The notes: generated from the letters alone by a model not told the origin. 64,000 bases of DNA from JASHSH01 sp036490215 (GCA_036490215.1 DASXEH010000056.1:157227-221226), one strand, 5' to 3'. Counted from the first letter of the stretch, positions 1 to 8,297 are shown. Program-made: numbers and translations.

Positions 1-49
1 GTTCGCCGCCACCCAGTGCCGGAAGCTCATTGAACCCCCGATTGTCCAT
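1..49 (-). CDS. possible 5' end of a divergent gene, truncated by the window edge
   Basis: An ATG on the minus strand at 47-49 opens a frame of 16 codons (beginning MDNRGFNELP) that stays open to the window edge. The gene would be divergent from the MocR-type regulator at 146. MocR regulators commonly control a divergent neighbour, which makes a gene here plausible. No function can be read from so short a piece, and the Shine-Dalgarno upstream is weak. Confidence 0.3.
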   Translation of the reverse strand, partial: MDNRGFNELPALGGGE

Positions 50-121
50 GATTGTATCCATTCAATCCTACCAGAAAAAGTCAATTGAACCCGTCCCGCT
101 ATTAATCCTTGACTCAATTAG

Positions 122-145
122 GGTGTCAATTGCAACATTGACACC
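122..145. promoter_or_regulatory. inverted repeat abutting the MocR start codon (candidate operator)
   Basis: GGTGTCAAT (122-130) and ATTGACACC (137-145) are perfect 9-bp inverted arms with a 6-bp spacer. They end on the base before the ATG at 146. Further copies of the TCAATT element lie at about 81-86, 115-119 and 149-153. Repeated half-sites between a MocR regulator and a divergent gene fit an autoregulatory operator. Each arm contains TTGACA or its complement, so the palindrome may also overlap a -35 element. No Shine-Dalgarno sequence precedes the ATG. Confidence 0.6.
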
Positions 146-1558
146 ATGTCAATTTGGACCCCTGACCTCGCTGAACGGACCGGACCGCGCTATCTGGCGA
201 TTGCGGATGCGCTGGCCGACGATGTGGCAAAAGGCCGTTTGGTACCAGGGGCTAAGCTCCCACCGCAGCGGGATCTGGCCTGGCATCTCAAGGTGACGGT
301 CGGGACGATCGCGCGGGCTTATAACGAGGCCGCACGGCGGGGATTGATCGGCGGCGAAGTCGGCCGCGGCACTTACGTGCTGGAAGGCCGCGATGACCGG
401 GACGGGCTGGCGACGCTGCACCAGACTCTGGCCGAGTTCCATCAGCGCCCGGCCGACGAGACCAATTTCATCGATATGTCGATCAATCGCCCGACCGGCG
501 ACAATTCGAGTGCTCTGATCGCCGATGCGATGCGCCGGCTGGCCGACTCGCCCGATCTCTCCCGTTTGCTCGGCTATCGCATCGACTCGCCCTGGCCGCG
601 TCAGGCAGCGGCGGGGGCGCGATGGCTGGCCCGCGATGGCGTCCAAATATCACCGGACCGCGTCACGCTCACGGTGGGCGGCCAGCAGGCGATCTTCTCG
701 GTGATGGCCGCGCTGACCGAACCCGGCGACACCGTCTTTGCCGAAGAACTCACCTATCCCGGCATCAAGCGCACCGGCAGCCTGATCGACCGGCCGATCC
801 ACGGTATCGCCATGGATGAAGGCGGCATGTTGCCCGACGCCCTCGACGCCGCGCTGACGAAGCATCCGCGCAGCATCGTTTACTGCATGACGACGCTGCA
901 CAATCCCACCGCCGTCAGCATGAGTCTCGAACGACGAAAATCCATCGCCGATGTGGCACGGCGACACGATGCCATCCTGGTTGAAGACGGTATCTACGCT
1001 TTCCTCGATGAACACGCACCACCGCCGCTCTGGACCCTCGCGCCCGAACGCTGCGTGTATATGACCTCCCTCTCCAAAGCTGTTTCGCCCGGCCTGCGCG
1101 TCGGCTTCATCGCGGCACCCGCGCATCTGCAGACGCGCATCGCCGCGACCGTCGCAGCCACGACGATGATGGTGCCGGCGGTGCTGACCGAAATCGCCGC
1201 GATGCTGATCGAAGAAGGTTCCGCCGACCGCGCGGCGATCGAGCAGCGTACCGAAGCGGGAGCGCGCATGGAGATCGCGCGCATGGTCCTGGGTGCGGAC
1301 CGCTGCCCCAAGACGCCATCGGATAATTTGTGGCTGACTTTGCCGCCGGCCTGGCGCGCCGACTCCTTTGCCGCCGAGGCCTCGCGCCGTGGCGTGTTGG
1401 TGACGCAAGCGGCGGCCTTTGCCGTCGGCCCACGCATCCCAAAGGCCGTGCGCGTCAGTATCTCGGCGCCGCGCGACCGCGACCAGCTGCGCACCGGCCT
1501 CGAAATCCTGGCGCGGTTGATGAACGACTCGCCTGACCGCCTGGCGCTGACGGTCTAA
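146..1558 (+). CDS. MocR/PdxR-family regulator (GntR HTH fused to aminotransferase-like domain)
   Basis: The product is a 470-residue PLP-dependent transcriptional regulator. The first 75 or so residues are a GntR winged helix (PPQRDLAWHLKVTVGTIARAY, then GGEVGRGTYV). The rest is a fold-type I aminotransferase-like domain with the PLP-binding lysine at residue 311 in SLSKAVSPGLRVG. Such proteins sense PLP, an amino compound or a vitamer and usually control a neighbouring gene and themselves. Here the neighbours are a possible divergent gene at the window edge and, convergently, an aldo/keto reductase. The ATG at 146 directly follows a palindrome and has no clear ribosome-binding site, so translation may be leaderless. 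The ligand is unknown. Confidence 0.9.
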   Translation: MSIWTPDLAERTGPRYLAIADALADDVAKGRLVPGAKLPPQRDLAWHLKVTVGTIARAYNEAARRGLIGGEVGRGTYVLEGRDDRDGLATLHQTLAEFHQRPADETNFIDMSINRPTGDNSSALIADAMRRLADSPDLSRLLGYRIDSPWPRQAAAGARWLARDGVQISPDRVTLTVGGQQAIFSVMAALTEPGDTVFAEELTYPGIKRTGSLIDRPIHGIAMDEGGMLPDALDAALTKHPRSIVYCMTTLHNPTAVSMSLERRKSIADVARRHDAILVEDGIYAFLDEHAPPPLWTLAPERCVYMTSLSKAVSPGLRVGFIAAPAHLQTRIAATVAATTMMVPAVLTEIAAMLIEEGSADRAAIEQRTEAGARMEIARMVLGADRCPKTPSDNLWLTLPPAWRADSFAAEASRRGVLVTQAAAFAVGPRIPKAVRVSISAPRDRDQLRTGLEILARLMNDSPDRLALTV

Positions 1559-1568
1559 GCGAGAACGA

Positions 1569-2516
1569 TCAGCCTTTGGCTGTGATCGTATCGATCTCGG
1601 CCAAATCTTCGGCACTGATCGTCCAGCTTGCGGCTTTGACGTTCTGCTCGATCTGCTCGGGCGTCGTCGCACCGGCGATGACGCTCGACACCGTCGGGTT
1701 AGCCAGCAGCCAGCTGAAAGCGAGTTCGAGCATCGAGTGGCTGCGCTTAGCCACGAAGGCTTCGAGCTTCTCGACGATCGGCCAGTTGACTTCGGTCATA
1801 TAGCGCGAGCCAAGCCGGCCCATACTGGCGCTGCCGAAACGCGTCCCCGCGCCGGGTGCCGCGCCCTTCTTGTATTTGCCGGTGAGCAATCCGCTGGCCA
1901 GTGGGAAATAGGGCAGCAAACCCAAACCGAAGCTGCGCAGCGCCGGGATCAGTTCCTTCTCCACACCACGCACCAGAAGACTGTACTCGTCCTGCGATGA
2001 GACGAAGGCGTTGAGATTGTGGTGCTTGGCGATCCACTGCGCGTCGGCCACCTGCCAGGCGGCGTGGTTGGAAATGCCGGTATAGCGGACCTTGCCCTGG
2101 CGCACCAGGTCATCGAGTGTGCGCAGCGTCTCTTCGATCGGCGTGCGCGGGTCGGACCAGTGGAGCTGATAGAGATCGATCCAATCGGTCCGCAGCCGCT
2201 TCAGGCTGGCTTCGACGGCGCCCATGATGTAACCGCGCGATGCAAAGCGCTGGCCCGATAGCGGGCCGAGACCCGACGCGAATTTGGTCGCCAGCACCAC
2301 ATCGTTACGGCGCGGGCCGAGGATCTGGCCAAGCATGTCTTCCGACTGACCATCGCCATAGACGTCGGCGGTGTCGAGCAAGGTGACGCCAAGATCGAGC
2401 GCCTTATGCACCACCTTGCGTGACGGCTCGACTTCGATGCGCCAGCCGAAATTGTTGCAGCCGAGCCCGACAGCGGAGACGAGCAGGCCCGAGCGTCCGA
2501 GATTGCGCAGCTCCAT
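1569..2516 (-). CDS. aldo/keto reductase
   Basis: A 315-residue NADP-dependent aldo/keto reductase with a complete catalytic tetrad: Asp48 and Tyr53 in LLDTADVYGDG, Lys78 in LATKFA and His119 in YQLHW. The length and the C-terminal cofactor-binding segment (SSVIAGATTPEQIEQN) fit the YghZ/PdxI-like branch that reduces aldehydes and ketones in the cytoplasm. It lies 18 bp downstream of the RidA gene and is probably co-transcribed with it. The next gene on the other side, the MocR regulator, converges on it. The substrate cannot be told from sequence; pyridoxal is one idea, since some relatives reduce it and the neighbour regulator binds PLP. Confidence 0.88.
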   Translation of the reverse strand: MELRNLGRSGLLVSAVGLGCNNFGWRIEVEPSRKVVHKALDLGVTLLDTADVYGDGQSEDMLGQILGPRRNDVVLATKFASGLGPLSGQRFASRGYIMGAVEASLKRLRTDWIDLYQLHWSDPRTPIEETLRTLDDLVRQGKVRYTGISNHAAWQVADAQWIAKHHNLNAFVSSQDEYSLLVRGVEKELIPALRSFGLGLLPYFPLASGLLTGKYKKGAAPGAGTRFGSASMGRLGSRYMTEVNWPIVEKLEAFVAKRSHSMLELAFSWLLANPTVSSVIAGATTPEQIEQNVKAASWTISAEDLAEIDTITAKG

Positions 2517-2534
2517 GATCCGGCCCTTTCCTGG

Positions 2535-2885
2535 TTATTCGATCGCGGCGATGACGGCGATCTCGACGAGATACTTCGCGCCGGCCAGCTTGGCCTCGAC
2601 GGTGGCGCGCGCCGGCGTATTGCCCGCGCTGACCCACCCGTCCCACATGCTGTTCATCTCGTCGAAAGTGCGGATGTCGGCCAGCCAGATCGTTGCGCTG
2701 ATGATCTTGGTCTTGTCGGTGCCGGCTTCGGCCAAAAGCGTGTCGATCTGGCTCAATATCTGTTTCGTCTGGTCAGCCACCGACGGATTGGGATTCGCGG
2801 CAACCTGGCCGGCGAGATACACGGTGTTGCCGTGAACCACGGCCTGACTCATGCGCGGTCCGACATTGATACGGCGAATAGGCAT
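2535..2885 (-). CDS. RidA/YjgF family imine deaminase
   Basis: A 116-residue RidA-family protein. The family forms cytosolic trimers that hydrolyse reactive enamine/imine intermediates made by PLP enzymes, releasing ketoacids and ammonia. The signature region NTPARATVEA carries the substrate-carboxylate-binding arginine, and GQVA near residue 42 is also typical. The start follows an AGGGGAGCG-type ribosome-binding site. It precedes the aldo/keto reductase by 18 bp, suggesting a two-gene operon. The N-terminus (MPIRRINVGPRMSQAVVHG) resembles the RutC-like branch rather than classic RidA, so the exact substrate is open. Confidence 0.88.
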   Translation of the reverse strand: MPIRRINVGPRMSQAVVHGNTVYLAGQVAANPNPSVADQTKQILSQIDTLLAEAGTDKTKIISATIWLADIRTFDEMNSMWDGWVSAGNTPARATVEAKLAGAKYLVEIAVIAAIE

Positions 2886-2945
2886 AGGACGCTCCCCTCT
2901 TGATGCAATGATTATGGTTGGAAGCCAGCTTGCGCCGGCGGGCCG

Positions 2946-3788
2946 TTAGTTCTGGCCTTCGGCCCGATCGAAAACGCTGCCCTTCTTATTCTTGAGCTGC
3001 AACCCTTCGACCAGGATGTTCATCAGGCGGGCGCTGGTGCCGTCGCCGAACATGAAGTCCCAACGCAGCCGCTGTTCGTCGGTCTTCAATTCGTAGAGCA
3101 GATCGCCGAAGAGCGATTGGAAGATCATGTTGAAGTGATGATCGGCGAAGGTGAACTTCGACGCATCCATCATCACGCGCCCGACAATCAGCACGAAGGT
3201 TTTCTTGCCGTTCGCAAAATTCTCGAAGCGCAGAAGGATGCGGATCAGAATCGTATCGGCGAAGCGGCGCCAATGCGGCGTAGCTTTGATCTGGCGCCAC
3301 ATCTCGTCGTCGTCACCCGACGGAATGCCGCGGAACATATCGTCGGCTTCGTTGTTGAGCTCGTCATAGACGACTTGACCGAAGGCTTTGCGCAAGAACT
3401 GATCGAGCCCTTCGATCACCGATTTCGGTAGCTTCGGATTGCGCGACGCGAAGAGATGCGAGACACGACCGGCGATCAGGCGTAGCAAGAATCGGCTGCG
3501 GCGCGGATCGCGCGTGGCGAGAGCGGCGGCCTGTAGATCGGGCGGCAGACTGGAGATGAAGGTCCGCGTGTGTTCGTCGAGGAGCTTCTCGATCTCCTTG
3601 GCCATGGTGCGGAACTGCGACGCCTTGTCGGCAGGCAGCATCGAGACGAAGGTGTTGATCAGATAGTTGAACAGATCCTGATTGCGCTTCGGGAAGACGG
3701 CAATCATCTCCCCCAACGACGGACCAGGCGCACCCTGGCCTTGGCCGTCTGTCGTCGCTACAGGTTGTCTGTTGTCAGCGTCGGCCAT
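2946..3788 (-). CDS. conserved hypothetical protein, helical, function unknown
   Basis: A 280-residue protein I do not recognise. The ATG at 3788 (MADADNRQP) is preferred over an upstream in-frame one because a GGGAAAG element lies just upstream of it. After a polar, Gln/Gly-rich N-terminus of about 30 residues, the protein looks mostly alpha-helical and soluble. It is rich in Phe, Leu and Arg and has no signal peptide, clear membrane span or Cys cluster. One stretch (LIRILLRFENFANGKKTFVLIVG) is moderately hydrophobic. It stands alone, with about 100 bp to the moaE gene upstream. It could be a peripheral membrane or scaffold protein, but nothing in the sequence proves this. Confidence 0.6.
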   Translation of the reverse strand: MADADNRQPVATTDGQGQGAPGPSLGEMIAVFPKRNQDLFNYLINTFVSMLPADKASQFRTMAKEIEKLLDEHTRTFISSLPPDLQAAALATRDPRRSRFLLRLIAGRVSHLFASRNPKLPKSVIEGLDQFLRKAFGQVVYDELNNEADDMFRGIPSGDDDEMWRQIKATPHWRRFADTILIRILLRFENFANGKKTFVLIVGRVMMDASKFTFADHHFNMIFQSLFGDLLYELKTDEQRLRWDFMFGDGTSARLMNILVEGLQLKNKKGSVFDRAEGQN

Positions 3789-3890
3789 TGCCGCTTTCCC
3801 AACGGGAGCCCAAAGCCACCCCGTGCCCCCCTTGTCTGTGGGGCGTAATCGACAACAAAAACCCATCTAACGCAAGCATTACGGGATATT

Positions 3891-4328
3891 CTACCATCGC
3901 GAAGCCCGTTCCTCATCCTCATGTTGGGCTTCAACCCATTGGGAGCCCTCCGGACGTTCTTCCAGCTTCCAGAATGGGGCTTTGGTCTTAAGCCAGTCCA
4001 CCAGGAACTCGCTGGCCGCGAAAGCCTCCGCCCGATGGGCCGCGGCTACAGCCACAAAAACGATACGGTCCCCGCGTTCAAGGCGTCCGAATCTGTGGAT
4101 AATTGTAAGTTCGATCCCGGGCCAGCGGCTACGCGCGTCCTCGGCGATGGCCGTCAGAGCCCGTTCGGTCATACCGGGATAGTGCTCCAACGTCATCGCG
4201 CGCACGCCGTCCTCGGTGCCACGGACCAAACCGATAAAGCTGACCAAGCCGCCAAGATCGGTCCGGCCGGCCGTCAACCGTTCCAATTCAGCACCGACAT
4301 CGAAATCATCGCGTTGGACGCGGATCAT
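3891..4328 (-). CDS. moaE: molybdopterin synthase catalytic subunit MoaE
   Basis: The product (145 residues from this start) is the large subunit of molybdopterin synthase. It transfers sulfur from MoaD thiocarboxylate to precursor Z to form the dithiolene of the molybdenum cofactor. The family core is clear: GLVSFIGLVRG near the N-terminus, IIHRFGRLERGDR in the middle, and the active-site lysines in WLKTKAPFWKLEE. A second in-frame ATG at 4340 would add MGSS and overlap the end of moaD. The Shine-Dalgarno GGGAGG sits awkwardly between the two choices, so the start is uncertain. It is co-transcribed with pgsA and moaD. Confidence 0.93.
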   Translation of the reverse strand: MIRVQRDDFDVGAELERLTAGRTDLGGLVSFIGLVRGTEDGVRAMTLEHYPGMTERALTAIAEDARSRWPGIELTIIHRFGRLERGDRIVFVAVAAAHRAEAFAASEFLVDWLKTKAPFWKLEERPEGSQWVEAQHEDEERASRW

Positions 4329-4332
4329 GGAG

Positions 4333-4590
4333 CTACCCATTGCCTCCCGTCACGGGTGGAAAAAAGGCAATCTCATGAGCGCCGCTCACAGAGTGATCCA
4401 TGCCGACATAGTCCTGATCCACGGCAGCGCGGACCAAAGCCCCCGGCGCAAAGGCCGCCGCGTAGCCGGGGCCGCGATCGCGCAACCACTGCATCAACTC
4501 GCCGACGGTATGAACCTCGGCCGGCGGATCGACGTCCTCTTCGCCCCGTCCGATCCGTGTCCGCAGGCCGGCGAAATACAGCACCTTCAC
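4333..4590 (-). CDS. moaD: molybdopterin synthase sulfur-carrier subunit MoaD, with C-terminal extension
   Basis: An 85-residue ubiquitin-fold sulfur carrier for molybdopterin synthase. It starts at a GTG that overlaps the pgsA stop codon (GTGA), giving MKVLYFAGLRTRIG. The C-terminal region EIAFFPPVTGG matches the MoaD tail, whose last glycine is adenylated by MoeB and converted to a thiocarboxylate. Here the frame continues for two residues after the Gly-Gly (Asn-Gly) before TAG. MoaD normally ends exactly at Gly-Gly, so this protein may need trimming, may use the final Gly, or may carry a sequencing error. The stop codon is 4 bp from the moaE start. Confidence 0.88.
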   Translation of the reverse strand: MKVLYFAGLRTRIGRGEEDVDPPAEVHTVGELMQWLRDRGPGYAAAFAPGALVRAAVDQDYVGMDHSVSGAHEIAFFPPVTGGNG

Positions 4591-5147
4591 GACGCCGCAC
4601 TCCGCATATGCCGCAGGCCGACGCGAAGATAGTCCCAGCCGGTGACCGCTGTGAGGATGGCCGCCAGCCACAACGCCACTTCGCCGACCTGCTGCGCGGG
4701 TAGCCCGGCCGGTGCAGCTGCCCCGATCAGCAGCAAGGCCAACGCCACCATCTGCACGGCCGTTTTCCATTTCGCCAACTTGCTGACCGGCAGGCCAATG
4801 CGCATCTCGGCCAGGTGCTCACGCAAACCCGCTACCAAGACCTCGCGCAGCAGGATCACCAGCGCTGCGATCACGGTCGCGATCGCCAGATTGCCGCCGG
4901 CCACCAGCATCAGCAAAACGGCGACAACGAGCAGCTTGTCGGCGATCGGGTCGAGGAAACGGCCGAGTGCGCTGACCACGCCCATGCGGCGAGCCAACCA
5001 GCCATCGAAGAAATCGGTGATCGCCGCGGCCACGAACAGCGCGAAAGCCAGCCAACGCGCGCCATCGCCAGGCACATAGAACAATGCCACGATCACCGGG
5101 ATCGCGACGATGCGCGCGAGTGTCAATAGGTTCGGGAGACTTTTCAT
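4587..5147 (-). CDS. pgsA: CDP-diacylglycerol-glycerol-3-phosphate 3-phosphatidyltransferase PgsA
   Basis: A 186-residue inner-membrane enzyme that makes phosphatidylglycerol phosphate from CDP-diacylglycerol and glycerol 3-phosphate, the committed step to phosphatidylglycerol and cardiolipin. The CDP-alcohol phosphotransferase signature is present: DFFDGWLAR, then GRFLDPIADK, supplying the catalytic aspartates. Several hydrophobic spans flank it. The N-terminus MKSLPNLLTLARIVAIPVIV is typical of the family. It lies about 40 bp after uvrC and overlaps moaD by 4 bp, an order (uvrC-pgsA-moaD-moaE) familiar from alphaproteobacteria. Confidence 0.94.
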   Translation of the reverse strand: MKSLPNLLTLARIVAIPVIVALFYVPGDGARWLAFALFVAAAITDFFDGWLARRMGVVSALGRFLDPIADKLLVVAVLLMLVAGGNLAIATVIAALVILLREVLVAGLREHLAEMRIGLPVSKLAKWKTAVQMVALALLLIGAAAPAGLPAQQVGEVALWLAAILTAVTGWDYLRVGLRHMRSAAS

Positions 5148-5186
5148 GACCGCGGCTCTCCCTGGCGCGCTTCGGTTCCCATGACT

Positions 5187-7070
5187 CTACCCGGCTGGAT
5201 GGAAGTGATCATAGATTTTTTTGGCCAATGTCCGGCTGACGCCGGGCACAGTGGTCAAATCCTCGATACCGGCTTCGCCCACTTCACGCGCCGAGCCGAA
5301 ACGGTGTAACAGCGCCTTCTTGCGACCGGGCCCAACGCCGGCAATTTCATCCAACGGTGATGTGCCCATCGCCTTGGCCCGCCGGGCCCGATGACTGCCG
5401 ATGGCAAAGCGGTGGGCTTCATCGCGCAGCCGTTGCAGGAAGTAGAGCACCGGGTCGTTGGGCGGCAGCGAGAAGGACGGCTTTCCCGGCATATGGAGCC
5501 GTTCGCGCCCCGCATTGCGATCCGGCCCCTTGGAAATGGCGACGAGGCCGACATTTTCAACACCGAGCTCGGTAAAGACCTCTTCGGCCACTTTGAGCTG
5601 AGCGCCGCCGCCATCGATCAACACCAGATCGGGCACGACGCCACCGCCCTCTTCGTCCTGTTGCATCGCGCGCTTGAAGCGGCGCGTGAGCACCTCGCGC
5701 ATCATGCCGTAGTCGTCGCCGGGCGTGAGTTCGGTCGAGCGGATGTTGAATTTCCGGTACTCGTTCTTGTTAAAGCCCTCGGGCCCCGCCACGACCATGC
5801 CGCCGACCGGGTTGCGGCCCTGGATATGGCTGTTGTCGTAAATCTCGATACGCTCGGGCGCGCGGTCGAGACTGAAGAGTTCGCCGACACCTTCGAGCAA
5901 TTTGATCTGCACCGCGCTTTCCGCCAGGCGCCGGCTCAAGGCTTGGCGCGCATTGTCATAGGCATGTTCGACCAGCTTCTTGCGGTCGCCGCGCTTCGGC
6001 ACGGCCAGGATCACCTTGCGGCCCGCCTTCTCGGCTAAGGCGTCGGCAATCAGCGCTTCGTCTTCGGCCTCGAGTTCGTCGGAGAGCAGGATTTCGCGCG
6101 GCGGCGCCTTGTCGGCGTAGAACTGACCCAGGAACGCGGCCAGGATCTCGCCCGGCGCGCTGTCTTGCGTCTGCGCGGGAAAGAAGGCGCGATTGCCGAA
6201 ATTGCAGCCCGAGCGGAAAAAGAATACCTGAATGCAGCAATCGCCGCCGGCCTGATGCAGGGCGATGACATCGGCCTCGTCGACATCCTGCGGGTTGATA
6301 TCCTGTCGCGCCTGGACGCGGGCGAGCGCGCGAATGCGGTCGCGATAGATGGCCGCTTCCTCGTAGTTCGTCTCGGCGCTGGCCGCTTCCATATTGGCGG
6401 CCATTTCGCGCTGCACGTCCCGACTGTGACCCGAGAGGAAGTTGCGGGCCTGATCGACCAGCCTGTCGTAGTCCTCGTGCGCAATGCGCCCGACGCAGGG
6501 CGCGCTGCACCGCTTGATCTGGTACAGCAGGCAAGGACGCGTGCGCTGAGAGAACACGGTGTCGGCGCAGGACCGCAACAGAAACGCGCGCTGCATCAGC
6601 GATAGCGTCTCGTTGACCGCGCCGGCCGAGGCGAAGGGACCGAAATACTCGCCCTTGCGGCTGCGCGCGCCACGATGCTTGACGATCTGCGGCCATTCGT
6701 GGTCGCGCGCGATCAGGATATAGGGGAACGACTTGTCGTCCTTGAGAAGGATGTTGTAACGCGGCCCCAGCTTCTTGATCAGGTTCGACTCGAGAAGGAG
6801 CGCTTCCACCTCGGTGTGGGTGGTCACCACCTCCATGGTCGCCGTTTCGTTGACCATGCGGCGTAGACGGCCGGGCAACTGATCGAGACGGGTATAGGCG
6901 ACCACCCGCTTCTTCAGATTCTTCGCCTTTCCCACATAAAGCGCTTCGCCCGCTTTACCCAGCATTCGGTATACGCCCGGCGCAGACGGCATCGTGCGCA
7001 GATGATCGAGAATCACCTCCAACCCGCTCTTTTCCGCGGGATTCGGGGTTGGGTTGGGTAACTCAGTCAT
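5187..7070 (-). CDS. uvrC: excinuclease ABC subunit C (UvrC)
   Basis: A 627-residue nucleotide-excision-repair nuclease that cuts on both sides of a lesion after UvrB loading. Domains in order: an N-terminal GIY-YIG nuclease (APGVYRMLG, ALYVGKAKNLKKR), a Cys cluster (C-x5-CLLYQIKRCSAPC), a UVR motif near residues 220-250 (NYEEAAIYRDRIRAL), the RNase H-like 5'-incision domain (IEIYDNSHIQG, VLIDGGGAQL), and C-terminal helix-hairpin-helix repeats (IAGVGPGRKKALL, VPGVSRTLAKKI). ATG at 7070 is chosen over a preceding TTG. The upstream region contains a consensus DnaA box. It is followed by pgsA. Confidence 0.96.
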   Translation of the reverse strand: MTELPNPTPNPAEKSGLEVILDHLRTMPSAPGVYRMLGKAGEALYVGKAKNLKKRVVAYTRLDQLPGRLRRMVNETATMEVVTTHTEVEALLLESNLIKKLGPRYNILLKDDKSFPYILIARDHEWPQIVKHRGARSRKGEYFGPFASAGAVNETLSLMQRAFLLRSCADTVFSQRTRPCLLYQIKRCSAPCVGRIAHEDYDRLVDQARNFLSGHSRDVQREMAANMEAASAETNYEEAAIYRDRIRALARVQARQDINPQDVDEADVIALHQAGGDCCIQVFFFRSGCNFGNRAFFPAQTQDSAPGEILAAFLGQFYADKAPPREILLSDELEAEDEALIADALAEKAGRKVILAVPKRGDRKKLVEHAYDNARQALSRRLAESAVQIKLLEGVGELFSLDRAPERIEIYDNSHIQGRNPVGGMVVAGPEGFNKNEYRKFNIRSTELTPGDDYGMMREVLTRRFKRAMQQDEEGGGVVPDLVLIDGGGAQLKVAEEVFTELGVENVGLVAISKGPDRNAGRERLHMPGKPSFSLPPNDPVLYFLQRLRDEAHRFAIGSHRARRAKAMGTSPLDEIAGVGPGRKKALLHRFGSAREVGEAGIEDLTTVPGVSRTLAKKIYDHFHPAG

Positions 7071-7449
7071 CAATGCATGTCACTCGGGCGGATGCCGAAA
7101 ATGGATGAAATCCGTCCCTCAATGTAGGGGCGAAAATGATATCCACCAAACGTGTGGATAAGTCTGTCGATAAGAGGGGGTTGGCATAGATGTGACGGCT
7201 CTGTGGCTGCGACTCAGAGGCTTTGCTTAATTTTTAAGCATGCGAACCAAGTTCTTTTGTTTTCAATATGTTAGGTATTTTCAAGCGTCAAATAGCAGTA
7301 ATGGCTTTGAAACGGACCTTGATTCCTTAGGGAATCAGCATCTGCTGCACCTGCTGTGTACAACTTAGGCCGATGGCGCTTGCACGGCGGCCGAGAAACC
7401 GCGGTTTTTAGGGCTTCTCCGCGGTTGTGTGACGGCGGTTACTACCCGC
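7071..7449. other. non-coding stretch upstream of uvrC
   Basis: I see no gene here. The middle (about 7220-7330) is noticeably AT-richer than its surroundings. It holds two DnaA-box-like 9-mers (7153-7173), a perfect 7-bp hairpin TGCTTAA-TTT-TTAAGCA (7224-7240), a 6-bp inverted repeat GATTCC-TTAG-GGAATC (7321-7336), and the loop-less palindrome AAACCGCGGTTT (7396-7407). Both flanking genes are on the minus strand, so this is the 3' region of the SDR gene and the promoter region of uvrC. Confidence 0.6.
7153..7173 (-). promoter_or_regulatory. DnaA-box pair upstream of uvrC
   Basis: On the minus strand, TTATCCACA (7153-7161) is a perfect DnaA consensus 9-mer. TTATCGACA (7165-7173) differs from it at one position. 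They start 12 bp apart in the same orientation, 83-103 bp upstream of the uvrC start. Binding by DnaA is inferred only from the motif. Confidence 0.5.
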
Positions 7450-8229
7450 CTACTCCTGCGCCGCGGCGCTCGACCAGGACCAGGCCAAATGCTGGCCGCC
7501 ATCGAGCATCAGGATCGAGCCGGTCATCGACCGGCTGGCGATGATGAATCGGACCGCTTCAGCCACCTCAGACGGGTCCGCACCGCGTTTGAGGGGCATC
7601 GCCCCGGCTTGGCGGGCGAACTGCTCGGCTGATTGCCGTGGGCTAGGTAGGGTCGGCCCTGGCCCGATGCCCATCACCCGGATCCTGGGCGCCAAAGCCA
7701 AAGCCAGAGTCTGGGTCAGCGTCCATAGGCCAGCCTTGCTGACCGTGTAGGAGACGAAATGGGGGGTAAGGCTCAGCACCCGTTCGTCGAGGACGTTGAT
7801 CGCCAACCCTTCGGCGTCCTTCGGCAGCTGGGCGGCCAGGGCCTGGATCAGCACGAAGGGCGCACGGAGGTTGGCCTCCATATGGGCGTCCCAAGTCGCA
7901 CGTGTGACGCCCTTGATCTCGTCGCGCTCGAACAGCGAGGCGTTGTTAATCACCATGCCTAGCGGACCGAAAGCGGCGACCGTCTGCGGCACCAAGGTTT
8001 GAACCTCGGCCTCGATCGCCAAATCCGCCTTCAGCGCAATCGCGCGACCGCCGAGACGGATGATCTCGGCCACCGTCTCATCGGCATCCTTCGCCGAGCT
8101 GTTGTAATGGACCGCGACGGCCCAGCCATCCTTGGCGAGCGCAAGCGCGATCAGGCGACCGATGCGCTTGCCGGCGCCGGTGACGAGGGCAGTTTTGGGA
8201 AGGGCAGCGTTGGGATCGGTCTGGCTCAT
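7450..8229 (-). CDS. SDR family oxidoreductase, pteridine-reductase/FolM-like
   Basis: A 259-residue short-chain dehydrogenase. The N-terminal TGAGKRIGRLIALAL is the NADP-binding glycine motif; the Arg next to the glycines is typical of pteridine reductases and FolM-like dihydromonapterin reductases. NNAS follows near residue 95, and the catalytic Tyr and Lys are in SYTVSKAGL. The C-terminal GSILMLDGGQHL closes the Rossmann domain. In related genomes an SDR of this kind often lies beside uvrC and a folate gene (folB), which would fit a pterin role, but no folate gene is visible here. It is separated from uvrC by 379 bp. Confidence 0.8.
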   Translation of the reverse strand: MSQTDPNAALPKTALVTGAGKRIGRLIALALAKDGWAVAVHYNSSAKDADETVAEIIRLGGRAIALKADLAIEAEVQTLVPQTVAAFGPLGMVINNASLFERDEIKGVTRATWDAHMEANLRAPFVLIQALAAQLPKDAEGLAINVLDERVLSLTPHFVSYTVSKAGLWTLTQTLALALAPRIRVMGIGPGPTLPSPRQSAEQFARQAGAMPLKRGADPSEVAEAVRFIIASRSMTGSILMLDGGQHLAWSWSSAAAQE

Positions 8230-8297
8230 GGCGCCGGGAGCATGCCCGGGCGACGCCGCCCAGGCAAGCGAAACACTCGGCTTTGACTGGCCCTAAA

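Noticed and set aside
7396..7407. AAACCGCGGTTT as a terminator
   Set aside because: The palindrome has no loop bases and lies on the wrong side for a T-run on the minus-strand transcript.
7071..7449. Possible chromosomal origin because of DnaA boxes and an AT-rich stretch
   Set aside because: Only one perfect box and one near match are present, and no origin-linked genes (dnaA, hemE, parAB, gidA) are nearby. A promoter or titration site is more likely.
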